This document shows, piece by piece, positions 8,357 to 19,162 of a stretch of 64,000 bases of DNA (the first letter of the stretch is position 1; each line of letters starts with the position of its first letter). Both the position numbers and the translations under genes were made by a program. Where the stretch lies: positions 45,245 through 109,244 of the forward strand of contig NZ_JAUSSZ010000012.1 of assembly GCF_030812595.1 (NCBI RefSeq), in the 5' to 3' direction. This stretch comes from Arthrobacter bambusae. Its GTDB lineage: Bacteria; Actinomycetota; Actinomycetes; Actinomycetales; Micrococcaceae. The notes under the pieces are model-generated. The model saw only the letters and a program-made list of their open reading frames with translations, searched no databases and was not told the origin of the DNA.

Positions 8357-11157
8357 TTGACCACTTTCGTTGCAATGGGAATCCAGCAAATTACGGCCAG
8401 CACCCCGGCCAAGGCGGCCCAAAGTGCGGCATAGGGAGCAAGGAGCAGGCCTAGGCCCAGCGCCCCCAGGACGCCCAGGATCAAGGCCGCGGCTCCCACC
8501 AAGGCATTTTCGAAGAACCGGACCTGGCCCAGCATGTCCGGGTTCCAGCCCATGGCCCGCAGCGTGCCGAGCTGCTCGCGCCTCGCCTGAAGCTCGAACC
8601 GCCCTGTGACCAAGGTCAGCACAAGGCTGACGAGCACCCCGCCGACTGCAAGGATGACGCTCGGCAGCGCAATAGTAGCGGAGGCAAGCCCGCTCAGGGC
8701 ACTGGATCCTGCTGCGCGCGGGATGTCAATGAGCAACGCGATCAGGGCACCCACGGCCGCGCCGAACACGCCCACTGCGACGGCCAGCGCCACCGAGCTG
8801 AAGCGGTGGGTGACCAGTTGGCGGTATGCAAACGTCAGCGGCGAATCCACCGCGATCAGGCGTTCATCGTGTTGCGGTTCCTGGTCCACGACGTCCCGGT
8901 GCCGCAATTGCTGGGCCGCAATGAAGGCAGCGGCGCAGTAAATGAACAGCACGGACGCGGAAACAATGACTGTAGCCAGGTTCCAGCTCAGAAGGCTCAG
9001 CGCGATCCCTGCTACGGCAACGATCGCCGCGCCGATGCCGAACTCCTCGAGGACCCAGCTGCGGATCTTTCTTTGGGTCCAGCCCATGGCGCGGAGGATC
9101 CCGGCCTCGCTGCGTCGCTGTCGGATGTAGCTGACTGTCGAAGCACCGGTCAGGAGAGTTGCCCCGCACAGCGTCAGGAAGAGGAGGGTGATGTTGGTGC
9201 CTGTCAGGGAGCCGGAAACGGCGTCGGCCGCATCCTGGCGAACCCACGACTGCTGCACGGTGCCCAGCGCGGATTCCTTGCCGGCGTCGTCCTTGGAGTA
9301 TCCCGGCACGAAGATATTGGCGTCTTCACGCGCGGAGCCGGCCACCACGGTGGCTTCGAGGCCCATGTCGCGGATCTGGGCCGCGAGCTTGTCGACCTCC
9401 GGCTGGGCTTCCTTCCAGTTACCAGGCGCACTGGCACGGACCCGGATGGCATCGATCACGTTTGCGTTGGAATCGTAACCGCGCGCGGCGGCAAGGCCAT
9501 AGTAGTCGGTGATCGCACCGGCGGACTGGCTGACCAAGCCCGTGGCGCTCAACGAAGGCTTGAGGCCTTTCGCTGCGACGTCATTGCCGGAAGCGTCCTT
9601 CTGGAGGGTCATCGGGGCCGGGTCGTAGCCGCCGAGGGGAAGCTTGTTGACGTCGCCTGCTGCTTTCTGGATCTGGGCCGGGTCAAACGTCCCGTAGACC
9701 ATCGGCAGCGGAGTAGCGGGCTTCGATCCCGTGGAAAGGTTCTCCCGGTACGAGCGCTCATCGACAGGCTTGCGCTGGCTCTGGTCCACCATCGCGCCGA
9801 AGGCCGACTTCTCGGGCAGCTTGTTGACGGTAACCCAGTCCCCCGGGGTCGCGGACTTGCCGACGGCTCCATTCGCGGCGGTTTCGCCGTCCTTGTACTT
9901 GGGTGCTGCGGCGAAGTCCGTGCTCCACTGGGCAGGTTGGTACAGGCCTTGGCTGAAGTTGCCCGTGTTGCCGAGCAACTGGCTGTGGTCCGTGGATCCG
10001 GGCCATTCCAGGGCGAACGGTGACTTTGACACGAAGGGCAAGTAGTCCTTGTCCAAGGAACGCGAGACGGTGCCGACGTCATTGATGACCTTGCCCGAAT
10101 CATCGATTTCCTGGATCTTGACCGAATACTTCAGGTCCAGTGAGGTTCCCTGCCGGACGATCAATGGAATGGCCTGCGAGGCATCCGTGATCTGGCCGGA
10201 CAGCTTTGCCTGCTGGTACTGGGTCATGAGGGGTGCCCAATATTTGAGGTTGACGCCCATGAAATCCGGGCCCTGTTCGAGTTCCTGCTGCGTAGGGCTC
10301 TTCGCGAACAGTTGTTCGAAGTAGCGGCCGATCGCGCCGGCGTTGCGGGTATCGGCCGGGGGCGCCTTTTGAAGGGGCGCGAGGAAATCTCCGGCCGAGC
10401 CCAGGAGGGCGCGCTCCGCGGTCGGATCGACGGCGACGACCGATTCAGTGACCTGTGGGGCCATGGGCAGCGCCACCGAAAGGTTGAAGAGGTTGTGTTC
10501 CGAGCCGCCGGCAGGAGCAGGGAACTTGATCCCGGTCTCACCTGCCGGGCCGGCGATGCGGATGCTCTTGCCCCCGGGAGTCTGCTGTTCTACGACCTGG
10601 CCCTTGCCGAGCGTGCCTTCAGCACTGGTCTGGAAGAGGGTCTGCTGGGACACTCCGTCCGAGCTCACGGCAGTGGCGGTCAGGCGGTATTTCTTGGGCT
10701 GCGCGGAAAGCACCGACTCCGGGGCCGGCCAGCTCTTGGAGTCCGTTCCGGTCGGATCTCCCGCCGTGGCTCCGCCAGCCAGGCCCGCGTTGTAGCCAAG
10801 GTAATCCATGGCGTCGAGCCGCGGGGTTTCCAGGTTCTGCGTCACCCGGGAAACGAGGCTGATGGGCGCCGCGACTGCCGTGCCGCTCAGTCCGCGGATC
10901 TTCTCAAGTTGCGGGAAGCTGATGCCGCCCTGGCCGTTCGCGATGTCCGGCTGGAGGAGCGCCCCGCCGTCCTTGGTATTGGGGGACTTGGCCTGGACCA
11001 GGATGTCGTACAGGCCGCGTGAGTTCTCATCCACTGTCCGGTTCAACGCGGCCTGCGATTGGCTCTGGATGAATACGGACAAACACATGGCGACGATCAA
11101 AATGGCCGCGGTCAGCAAAAGCACACGGCTTCTGATGAACCTCTGGACGGCGTTCAT
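8353..11157 (-). CDS. Large FtsX-like ABC transporter permease
   Basis: 934 aa from the ATG at 11157, with AGGGAG well placed upstream. An N-terminal membrane segment (VLLLTAAILIVAMCLSVF) is followed by a very large extracytoplasmic region of roughly 650 residues. Then come a FtsX core (LLFLTLCGATLLTGASTVSYIRQRRSEAGILRAMGWT), a second set of membrane helices, and a repeat of the FtsX motif (FELQARREQLGTLRAMGWN). Two AMGW loops are the hallmark of the FtsX/MacB permease fold. The large outer domain suggests binding of an extracellular or cell-wall ligand. It forms a two-gene operon with the ATPase. No regulator or two-component system is adjacent, so the role stays open. Confidence 0.88.
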   Translation of the reverse strand: MNAVQRFIRSRVLLLTAAILIVAMCLSVFIQSQSQAALNRTVDENSRGLYDILVQAKSPNTKDGGALLQPDIANGQGGISFPQLEKIRGLSGTAVAAPISLVSRVTQNLETPRLDAMDYLGYNAGLAGGATAGDPTGTDSKSWPAPESVLSAQPKKYRLTATAVSSDGVSQQTLFQTSAEGTLGKGQVVEQQTPGGKSIRIAGPAGETGIKFPAPAGGSEHNLFNLSVALPMAPQVTESVVAVDPTAERALLGSAGDFLAPLQKAPPADTRNAGAIGRYFEQLFAKSPTQQELEQGPDFMGVNLKYWAPLMTQYQQAKLSGQITDASQAIPLIVRQGTSLDLKYSVKIQEIDDSGKVINDVGTVSRSLDKDYLPFVSKSPFALEWPGSTDHSQLLGNTGNFSQGLYQPAQWSTDFAAAPKYKDGETAANGAVGKSATPGDWVTVNKLPEKSAFGAMVDQSQRKPVDERSYRENLSTGSKPATPLPMVYGTFDPAQIQKAAGDVNKLPLGGYDPAPMTLQKDASGNDVAAKGLKPSLSATGLVSQSAGAITDYYGLAAARGYDSNANVIDAIRVRASAPGNWKEAQPEVDKLAAQIRDMGLEATVVAGSAREDANIFVPGYSKDDAGKESALGTVQQSWVRQDAADAVSGSLTGTNITLLFLTLCGATLLTGASTVSYIRQRRSEAGILRAMGWTQRKIRSWVLEEFGIGAAIVAVAGIALSLLSWNLATVIVSASVLFIYCAAAFIAAQQLRHRDVVDQEPQHDERLIAVDSPLTFAYRQLVTHRFSSVALAVAVGVFGAAVGALIALLIDIPRAAGSSALSGLASATIALPSVILAVGGVLVSLVLTLVTGRFELQARREQLGTLRAMGWNPDMLGQVRFFENALVGAAALILGVLGALGLGLLLAPYAALWAALAGVLAVICWIPIATKVVK

Positions 11158-11367
11158 AGGGCTCCCTGAGTCCTGGATTGCGGGTGTGCACACTGCTTTC
11201 CCTGGACCCATGCCAAGGCAAGAGGGATCCACCGGGTGCGTGCAAAAGTCATTGGCCGGCCTGCCGCCGGTTCCGAATTTCGGACCAAGCCATTGTAGGC
11301 AGACCGGCCAATATTATGCGTCCGATGTGAACTGGGGCACAGTTTTCCGGTTCACGCGCTGGGGATG

Positions 11368-12963
11368 CTAGTCCTCCAGATCCACTTCCCGAACCATGTC
11401 GGCGCCGATGCCGGCCTTTATGGCTTCAAGGACCTGCTGCGGGACCGAAGTGTCGATCGTGAGCAGCGCCAGGACCTGGCCGCCTTCGCTCTGGCGGGCC
11501 ACCTGCATGCCACCGATGTTGATGTTGTTCATGCCCAGGATGTGGCCGATGGTGCCAATGACCCCGGGACGGTCCGCGTACGAAACGACCACCAGGTGCT
11601 CGCTGATCGGGATTTCGACGTCGTAACCGTTGACGCCCACAAGCTTCTGGACCTGCTTGGGTCCCGTGAGTGTTCCGGCAACGGAGATCTGCGAGCCGTC
11701 GCTGAGTGCACCGCGGATGGTCAGGACGTTGCGGTAGTCCTCGGCTTCCGCCGTCGTGATCAGCCGGGTGTTGATGCCGCGCTGCTCGGCGATGACGGGC
11801 GCGTTGACGTAGGAGACCTGCTCGGTCACGACGTCGGCGAACACGCCCTTGAGCGCTGCAAGCTCGAGGACCTTCACGTCCAGGCTGGAGATTTCGCCGG
11901 CCACCTCGACGTCGATCTGCGTCAGGGATGCATGGGTCAAGGCAGTGAAGATCCGGCCAAGCTTCTCGATCAGCGGGATTCCGGGGCGAACGTCGGAGGC
12001 AATGACGCCACCGGCGACGTTGACGGCATCCGGGACGAGTTCGCCGGCGAGGGCGAGGCGAACGGACTTCGCCACGGAGACGCCGGCTTTTTCCTGGGCT
12101 TCATCGGTGGAGGCACCCAGGTGGGGCGTCACGATGACGTTGTCCATGCCGAAGAACGGAAGGTCGGTGCTCGGCTCCTTGACGAAGACATCGATGCCGG
12201 CACCCGCGATCTGGCCGTCTTCCAAGGCCTCGTGGAGGGCTTCTTCGTCGATCAGGCCGCCACGGGCAACATTGACCACGTAGGCCGTTTCCTTCATCTT
12301 CTTGAAGGCATCGGCGCCCAGCATGCCGACCGTTTCCGGGGTTTTCGGCATGTGGATGGTGATGAAGTCCGACTTCTCCAGCAGTTCGTCCAGGGTGACG
12401 AGCCTGACGCCAAGTTGCGCCGCGCGTGCCGAGGTGATGTAGGGGTCGTAGGCGAGGATCTCGGTCTCGAAGCCTTGCAGGCGGGCAGCCACGAGCGCTC
12501 CGATGCGCCCGAGTCCGATGATGCCGATCTTTTTCTCGAAGAGCTCGATGCCCGTGTACTTGGAGCGCTTCCACTCGCCGCCTTTCAGGGCGGAACTGGC
12601 CTGCGGGATGTGGCGGGCGAGGCTGAGGATGTGGCCGACCGTCAGCTCGGCCGCGGAGACGATGTTCGACGTCGGGGCGTTGACCACCATGACGCCGGCC
12701 TGCGTGGCGGCCTTGATGTCCACGTTGTCCAGGCCTACGCCGGCACGCGCGATGATCTTGAGGTTCTTGGCTGCGGCAATCGCCTCGGCGTCCACCTGGG
12801 TGGCTGAACGCACGAGGATGGCGTCGACGTCGACGATTGCGGAGAGCAGCTGGGAGCGGTCCGCGCCGTCGGTTTGGCGGATCTCGAAGTCCGGACCAAG
12901 GGCCTCGATCGTGGCGGGCGAAAGTTCCTCAGCGAGGAGTACTACTGGCTTGGTGCTAGTCAC
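11368..12963 (-). CDS. serA: D-3-phosphoglycerate dehydrogenase
   Basis: 531 aa, GTG start at 12963 with AGAGG 5 nt upstream. NAD-dependent oxidation of 3-phosphoglycerate to 3-phosphohydroxypyruvate, the first step of serine synthesis. Features: ILVRSATQVDAEAI, ARAGVGLDNVDI, the Rossmann motif GLGRIGALVAARL, MPKTPETVGMLG, VNVARGGLIDEEAL and the catalytic His region VTPHLGASTDEAQ. After the catalytic core come an intervening domain (about residues 320-450) and a C-terminal ACT domain (VVVSYADRPGVIGTIGHILG), the long mycobacterial-type layout subject to serine feedback. It is downstream of ilvC but separated by a strong hairpin. Confidence 0.96.
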   Translation of the reverse strand: MTSTKPVVLLAEELSPATIEALGPDFEIRQTDGADRSQLLSAIVDVDAILVRSATQVDAEAIAAAKNLKIIARAGVGLDNVDIKAATQAGVMVVNAPTSNIVSAAELTVGHILSLARHIPQASSALKGGEWKRSKYTGIELFEKKIGIIGLGRIGALVAARLQGFETEILAYDPYITSARAAQLGVRLVTLDELLEKSDFITIHMPKTPETVGMLGADAFKKMKETAYVVNVARGGLIDEEALHEALEDGQIAGAGIDVFVKEPSTDLPFFGMDNVIVTPHLGASTDEAQEKAGVSVAKSVRLALAGELVPDAVNVAGGVIASDVRPGIPLIEKLGRIFTALTHASLTQIDVEVAGEISSLDVKVLELAALKGVFADVVTEQVSYVNAPVIAEQRGINTRLITTAEAEDYRNVLTIRGALSDGSQISVAGTLTGPKQVQKLVGVNGYDVEIPISEHLVVVSYADRPGVIGTIGHILGMNNINIGGMQVARQSEGGQVLALLTIDTSVPQQVLEAIKAGIGADMVREVDLED

Positions 12964-13025
12964 CGGTGACCTCTTTAGCTCTCTTTTTCAGGTGGGGTTT
13001 TGGTGAAACGATTCTTTGACGACGA

Positions 13026-13055
13026 AGGCCGGACCCGGTATACCGGGTCCGGCCT
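13026..13055 (-). terminator. 30-bp perfect palindrome, terminator of ilvBNC
   Basis: Two 15-nt arms starting AGGCCGGACCCGG meet at TATA with no unpaired base between them. It lies between the ilvC stop and the serA start, so it most likely ends the ilvB-ilvN-ilvC transcript. No clear U-run follows. Confidence 0.65.
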
Positions 13056-13147
13056 CCATGCCGGGCGGCTTCATTTCGAGCCTATCCCGAACGGCGTTCT
13101 GTGTTGAATTGCTACGGCGCCAGCCGCGACTTCAACTGGTGCCTTGA

Positions 13148-14790
<1,643 letters not shown>

Positions 14791-14792
14791 GC

Positions 14793-16694
14793 CTAGTCCT
14801 CCTCTTCCCATTCCGGGGTCATGTTGCGGGCAACCTGGATCTGGTCGTTCGAGACTCCGGAGGGGACCATCGGCCACACCATGGAGTTCGGGCTGACCAC
14901 AAAATCGATGACCACGGGTCGGTCGTTGATTTCCAGGGCCTTCTGGATGGTGGCGTCGATGTCCTCGTCCCGCTCGCAGCGGAAGGCGGCACAGCCGTAG
15001 GCGTCCGCCAGCTTGACGAAGTCCGGGATACGGATGGTGTCGTGGCCGGTGTTCAGGTCGGTGTTGGAGTAGCGGCCTTCATAGAAGAGGGTCTGCCACT
15101 GGCGCACCATGCCCAGCGAGGAGTTGTTGATGATGGCAACCTTGATGGGAATCTTATTGATGGCGCAGGTGGCCAGTTCCTGGTTGGTCATCTGGAAGCA
15201 GCCGTCGCCGTCGATCGCCCAGACCACGCGGTCGGGTTCGCCGACCTTCGCGCCCATGGCCGCCGGCACGGCGTAACCCATGGTGCCGGCTCCGCCGGAG
15301 TTGAGCCAGGCGTGGGGGCGCTCGTACTTGATGAACTGGGCTGCCCACATCTGGTGCTGGCCAACGCCCGCGACGTAGACGCCTTCCGGACCGGTGAGCG
15401 CACCGATGCGTTCGATCACCCGCTGGGGTGCACTTAATCCGTCTTCGGGCTCGGTCCAGCCAAGGGGGTAGGTATCACGGAGGTTGTTGAGGAACGCCCA
15501 CCAGCCGTCGAGGTCCGGGGTGCCGGACTGTTCAAAAGCGTTACGGACGGCCTCGCTCAGTTCAGGAATGATCTCTTTGACGGAGCCGACGATTGGAACG
15601 TCAGCCACGCGGTTCTTGGAGATCTCCGCTGGGTCGATGTCTGCGTGGATGATCTTTGCATGCGGGGCGAAGGTGCTGAGGACACCTGTCACGCGGTCGT
15701 CGAAGCGCGCCCCAAGGGTGATCAGCAGATCGGATTGCTGCAAAGCGGTGACGGCGGAAACCGTGCCGTGCATTCCGGGCATGCCGACATGCTGGGGGTG
15801 GGAATCCGGGAACGCGCCGCGGGCCATCAGCGTGGTCACGACGGGAGCGCCCGTGACTTCGGCGAGTTCCCGGAGTTCGGCCGAAGCATGGGCCTTGACC
15901 ACGCCGCCTCCGACATACAGGACAGGCTTGCGTGCCGCAGCGATCAGCCGGGCCGCCTCGCGGACCTGCTTGTTGTGTCCGCGGACCACCGGACGGTAGC
16001 CGGGCAAATCGATCTTGGGCGGCCAGGAGAAGGTCATGGTGCCCTGCTGCGCATTCTTGGCGATGTCCACAAGGACGGGACCGGGACGACCGGTGCTCGC
16101 GAGGTGGAAAGCCTCGGCCATGACATGCGGAATGTCATTGGGATCCGTCACCAGGAAGGAATGCTTGGTGATCGGCATGGTGATGCCGACGATGTCTGCT
16201 TCCTGGAAGGCATCCGTGCCGATGACGGACGCCGATACCTGGCCGGTAATGGCCACGAGGGGCACGGAGTCCATGTGGGCATCCATGATGGCGGTAACGA
16301 GGTTGGTGGCACCGGGGCCCGAGGTGGCGATGCAGACGCCAACCCGTCCGGTAACCATGGCGTAGCCTTGCGCTGCGTGGCCGGCTCCCTGTTCGTGACG
16401 GACCAGGACGTGATTCATCTTGGAGGCCATCAAAGGGTCATAGGTGGGGAGGATCGCGCCACCGGGCAAACCAAAAATATCGTCCACGCCGAGTTCTTCG
16501 AGCGAGCGGACAATAGCTTCCGAGCCGGTCATCACCGTTGGGGGTACAACGTTGTTCGGCCCGAGTACAGGAGAGAGAGTTGCAGCATTGTCGACGACGG
16601 CGTCAGCCGGACGGTCGACCTTTTCCGGAGCCTTGGGGGCTCCAGCGGACTTTGCAGCCATCAGCGAGGGGCTGATCGGCGATCCTTTGCTCAT
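14793..16694 (-). CDS. ilvB: Acetolactate synthase large (catalytic) subunit
   Basis: 633 aa, ATG at 16694. ThDP-dependent condensation of pyruvate to acetolactate (valine, leucine) or with 2-ketobutyrate (isoleucine). An N-terminal extension of about 55 residues precedes the core, which opens [25 protein letters not shown]. Conserved [14 protein letters not shown] holds the catalytic Glu; the ThDP/Mg motif is [16 protein letters not shown] followed by [13 protein letters not shown]. Expression is probably controlled by the attenuator between it and the valine-rich leader peptide. Confidence 0.97.
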   Translation of the reverse strand: MSKGSPISPSLMAAKSAGAPKAPEKVDRPADAVVDNAATLSPVLGPNNVVPPTVMTGSEAIVRSLEELGVDDIFGLPGGAILPTYDPLMASKMNHVLVRHEQGAGHAAQGYAMVTGRVGVCIATSGPGATNLVTAIMDAHMDSVPLVAITGQVSASVIGTDAFQEADIVGITMPITKHSFLVTDPNDIPHVMAEAFHLASTGRPGPVLVDIAKNAQQGTMTFSWPPKIDLPGYRPVVRGHNKQVREAARLIAAARKPVLYVGGGVVKAHASAELRELAEVTGAPVVTTLMARGAFPDSHPQHVGMPGMHGTVSAVTALQQSDLLITLGARFDDRVTGVLSTFAPHAKIIHADIDPAEISKNRVADVPIVGSVKEIIPELSEAVRNAFEQSGTPDLDGWWAFLNNLRDTYPLGWTEPEDGLSAPQRVIERIGALTGPEGVYVAGVGQHQMWAAQFIKYERPHAWLNSGGAGTMGYAVPAAMGAKVGEPDRVVWAIDGDGCFQMTNQELATCAINKIPIKVAIINNSSLGMVRQWQTLFYEGRYSNTDLNTGHDTIRIPDFVKLADAYGCAAFRCERDEDIDATIQKALEINDRPVVIDFVVSPNSMVWPMVPSGVSNDQIQVARNMTPEWEEED

Positions 16695-16794
16695 CGGACT
16701 CTTCCTTTGGGGATCTTCAATTAGTGAAAGGTACTGCTTGGGTACTGCGTTCTTGCGGGTTCTTGCTTGATGCGCCTTCTCCTGAAAACAGGAA

Positions 16795-16833
16795 ATAAAA
16801 AAACCCCTCAGCCTTGCGGCTCTTCGAGGGGTT
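16795..16833 (-). terminator. Attenuator terminator of the ilvBNC leader
   Basis: On the minus strand AACCCCTC pairs with GAGGGGTT (plus-strand positions 16826-16833 and 16802-16809), followed directly by seven U residues. It lies after the leader peptide stop and 100 bp before ilvB. A GC-rich loop (GAAGAGCCGCAAGGCT) lies between the arms. Canonical intrinsic terminator placed to act as an attenuator. Confidence 0.88.
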
Positions 16834-16860
16834 GCGCGTGACGGTTCGTTACCAGTCGGG

Positions 16861-16929
16861 CTAGGAGGCCACGCGCTTGGTAAGTACGACAGTGCCCACG
16901 GTGGCGCCGACAGTAACGAATGCGATCAT
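16861..16929 (-). CDS. ilvBNC leader peptide (attenuation)
   Basis: A 22-aa open frame: [11 protein letters not shown], then [11 protein letters not shown] and TAG. Six of 22 codons are valine, plus one isoleucine and one leucine, the end products of the pathway. It has AGAGGG upstream of the ATG and is followed within 30 bp by the attenuator hairpin and U-run. In Corynebacterium ilvBNC a short Val/Leu/Ile-rich leader peptide controls transcription by attenuation; the same mechanism is inferred here. Stalling at Val codons would favour an antiterminator. Confidence 0.85.
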   Translation of the reverse strand: MIAFVTVGATVGTVVLTKRVAS

Positions 16930-16949
16930 GCGTTCAGTGTTCCCTCTTT

Positions 16950-17007
16950 GTGAGATTGGTGTCAAACGATGAAGATGTCATCTCACTATGTGGACCTCGT
17001 TGTCCAC
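16950..17007. promoter_or_regulatory. Inverted repeats in the ilvBNC promoter region
   Basis: Two nested elements: GTGAGAT (16950-16956) with its complement ATCTCAC (16980-16986), and GTGGAC-N6-GTCCAC (16990-17007). On the minus strand a TTGACA lies at 16965-16960, upstream of the leader peptide. The plus-strand run TCTCACTATGTG resembles the ilvD upstream palindrome. Operator function is inference. Confidence 0.4.
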
Positions 17008-17090
17008 GGATTGGGCATGCTCGCTTTTCCCTGGCGACAAGCCCGCGCTGGCGGCAGGCGGCAGGGCTTAGTAAGGCTGATTCCGAGGTC

Positions 17091-17126
17091 CCCTGGCGAT
17101 GCGGCGGCCACGCCGCATCGCCAGGG
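17091..17126 (-). terminator. Terminator hairpin after ilvD
   Basis: Perfect 15-bp stem CCCTGGCGATGCGGC (17091-17105) and complement (17112-17126), 6-nt loop, starting 7 bp beyond the ilvD stop. It separates ilvD from the ilvBNC promoter. Confidence 0.7.
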
Positions 17127-17132
17127 TAGGAA

Positions 17133-18854
17133 TCACCCGCAGTAGGCGCCCGTCGAGGCGCTGTGCACCAGCTTGGCGTACTTGGCGAGGACACCCTTGC
17201 TGAACTTGGCCGGGAGGGGCTCCCAGCCTTCCTTACGGGACTCGAGCTCGGCGTCGTCAACCAAGAGGTCGAATGAACGTGCAGCAATGTCCACGCGGAT
17301 CTTGTCGCCGTCCTTGACGAAGGCGATCGGTCCGCCGTCGACGGCTTCCGGCGCGACGTGCCCGATGCACAGACCCGTGGTGCCGCCGGAGAAGCGGCCA
17401 TCGGTCAGCAGGAGCACATCCTTGCCGAGGCCAGCACCCTTGATGGCGCCGGTGATGGCGAGCATCTCACGCATGCCCGGACCACCCTTGGGTCCTTCGT
17501 AACGGATCACGACGACGTCTCCGGCCTTGATCTCGCCCTTGTCCAAGGCGTCGAGGGCGCCCTGCTCGCGTTCGAACACGCGGGCAGTGCCTTCGAAGAC
17601 ATCGGCGTCGAAGCCGGCGCTCTTCACGACGGCACCTTCCGGCGCCATCGAACCGTGCAGGATGGTGATGCCGCCGGTCTTGTGGATCGGGTTGTCCAGC
17701 GCGCGCAGGATCTTGCCGTCGAGGTCCGGCGGGTTGATCGAGGCGAGGTTCTCGGCGAGGGTCTTGCCGGTAACGGTGAGGCAGTCGCCGTGCAGCAGGC
17801 CGGCGTCGAGCAGTGCCTTCATGATGACCGGCACGCCGCCGATCTTGTCGACGTCGGTCATGACGTAGCGGCCGAAAGGCTTGAGGTCGCCCAAGTGCGG
17901 GATCTTGTCGCCGATGCGGTTGAAGTCGTCCAGGGTCAGCTCGACCTCGGCCTCGCGGGCAATTGCCAGCAAGTGGAGGACGGCGTTGGTGGAACCGCCG
18001 AAGGCCATGGTGACGGCGATGGCGTTCTCGAACGCCTTCTTGGTCATGATGTCCCGGGCGGTGATGCCGAGGCGGAGCAGGTTGACCACTGCCTCGCCGG
18101 ACTTGCGGGCAAAGTCATCACGACGGCGGTCTGCCGAGGGCGGGGCAGCCGAGCCCGGCAGGGACATGCCGAGTGCTTCGCCGATGCACGCCATGGTGTT
18201 GGCCGTGTACATACCGCCACAGGCGCCTTCACCAGGACAGATCGCGCGTTCGATGCGGTCCAGGTCGCCCCTGCTCATCTTTCCGGCGGCGCAGGCGCCC
18301 ACGGCCTCGAAGGCGTCAATGAGGGTGACTTCCTTCTCCGAGCCGTCTTCGAGCTTGACCCAGCCCGGCATGATGGAACCGGCATAGAGGAAGACGCTGG
18401 CGAGATCCAGGCGGGCGGCCGCCATCAGCATGCCCGGGAGGGACTTGTCGCAACCGGCCAGCAAAACGGAGCCATCGATGCGCTCGGCCTGCATGACGGT
18501 TTCAACGGAGTCGGCAATGACCTCGCGCGAAACAAGGGAAAAGTGCATGCCTTCGTGGCCCATGGAAATGCCGTCCGAAACGGAGATGGTGCCGAACTGC
18601 ATGGGGAAACCACCACCGGCGTGAACGCCTTCCTTGGCGCCCTGTGCGAGCCGGTTCAGCGAAAGGTTGCAGGGCGTAATTTCATTCCACGAGCTCGCGA
18701 CGCCGATTTGGGGCTTGGCGAAGTCGTCATCGCCCATCCCTACGGCCCGGAACATGCCTCGCGCGGGGGCGGCATGGATGCCGTCCGTTACGACCCGGCT
18801 GCGTGGCTTGATGTCCGGCTGGTTGTCTGTCGCAATGGGGGTGTGGTCACTCAT
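17133..18854 (-). CDS. ilvD: Dihydroxy-acid dehydratase
   Basis: 573 aa. Fe-S enzyme dehydrating dihydroxyvalerates to the keto acids used by IlvE. The start is placed at the ATG at 18854 (Met-Ser-Asp-His-Thr-Pro); a GTG six bases upstream is also possible and has slightly better SD spacing. Conserved blocks include [17 protein letters not shown], the cluster-ligand motifs GCDKSLPG and [20 protein letters not shown], the catalytic region [21 protein letters not shown], and a C-terminal [12 protein letters not shown] tail. It is transcribed toward ilvBNC but with its own upstream palindrome and terminator. Confidence 0.96.
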   Translation of the reverse strand: MSDHTPIATDNQPDIKPRSRVVTDGIHAAPARGMFRAVGMGDDDFAKPQIGVASSWNEITPCNLSLNRLAQGAKEGVHAGGGFPMQFGTISVSDGISMGHEGMHFSLVSREVIADSVETVMQAERIDGSVLLAGCDKSLPGMLMAAARLDLASVFLYAGSIMPGWVKLEDGSEKEVTLIDAFEAVGACAAGKMSRGDLDRIERAICPGEGACGGMYTANTMACIGEALGMSLPGSAAPPSADRRRDDFARKSGEAVVNLLRLGITARDIMTKKAFENAIAVTMAFGGSTNAVLHLLAIAREAEVELTLDDFNRIGDKIPHLGDLKPFGRYVMTDVDKIGGVPVIMKALLDAGLLHGDCLTVTGKTLAENLASINPPDLDGKILRALDNPIHKTGGITILHGSMAPEGAVVKSAGFDADVFEGTARVFEREQGALDALDKGEIKAGDVVVIRYEGPKGGPGMREMLAITGAIKGAGLGKDVLLLTDGRFSGGTTGLCIGHVAPEAVDGGPIAFVKDGDKIRVDIAARSFDLLVDDAELESRKEGWEPLPAKFSKGVLAKYAKLVHSASTGAYCG

Positions 18855-18920
18855 GGGCACGAGTCTATGACTCCCGGACTGTGAGCAACGACCAGGATTG
18901 GCGGGTTTGGGCGAATTTAT

Positions 18921-18953
18921 CGCTATTTCATTCAATATTTCATTCAAATAGCG
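18921..18953. repeat. 33-bp inverted repeat containing direct ATTTCATTCAA repeats
   Basis: Arms CGCTATTT (18921-18928) and AAATAGCG (18946-18953). Between and overlapping them ATTTCATTCAA occurs twice with a 12-bp period. It is AT-rich in a GC-rich genome and lies 67-99 bp upstream of ilvD, so it would be in the ilvD promoter or 5' leader. Confidence 0.6.
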
Positions 18954-18960
18954 GACAGGC

Positions 18961-18977
18961 GTCTCAACATGTGAGAC
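18961..18977. promoter_or_regulatory. Palindromic operator candidate upstream of ilvD
   Basis: Perfect GTCTCA-N5-TGAGAC palindrome, 107 bp upstream of the ilvD start. Similar elements lie upstream of leuB (5686) and less exactly of ilvB (near 16980). A dimeric regulator of branched-chain synthesis is the obvious candidate; the protein is not encoded in the window. Confidence 0.5.
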
Positions 18978-19162
18978 GGACATCACTATCGTACCGCAGC
19001 TCCAACCCGCGGCATCGCGCGTCCGTCCGGCGGCATCGCGCGATCCGCGAAAGTGGCGAATCGATTGACCAACATCGATTGACTAACCTAGACAGCCCCG
19101 TGACGCGGACGTAACGTCAAATCACGACAACAACTGCGCCACTCGAGCAGAAGGGCTCCCCC

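Noticed and set aside
11365..12807. 480-codon plus-strand open frame
   Set aside because: Antisense shadow of serA.
16920..17129. 69-codon plus-strand frame over the ilvBNC promoter
   Set aside because: Opposes the leader peptide and spans palindromes; no SD or protein-like composition.
17358..18884. 508-codon plus-strand open frame
   Set aside because: Antisense to ilvD and low in recognisable sequence; ilvD motifs are complete on the other strand.
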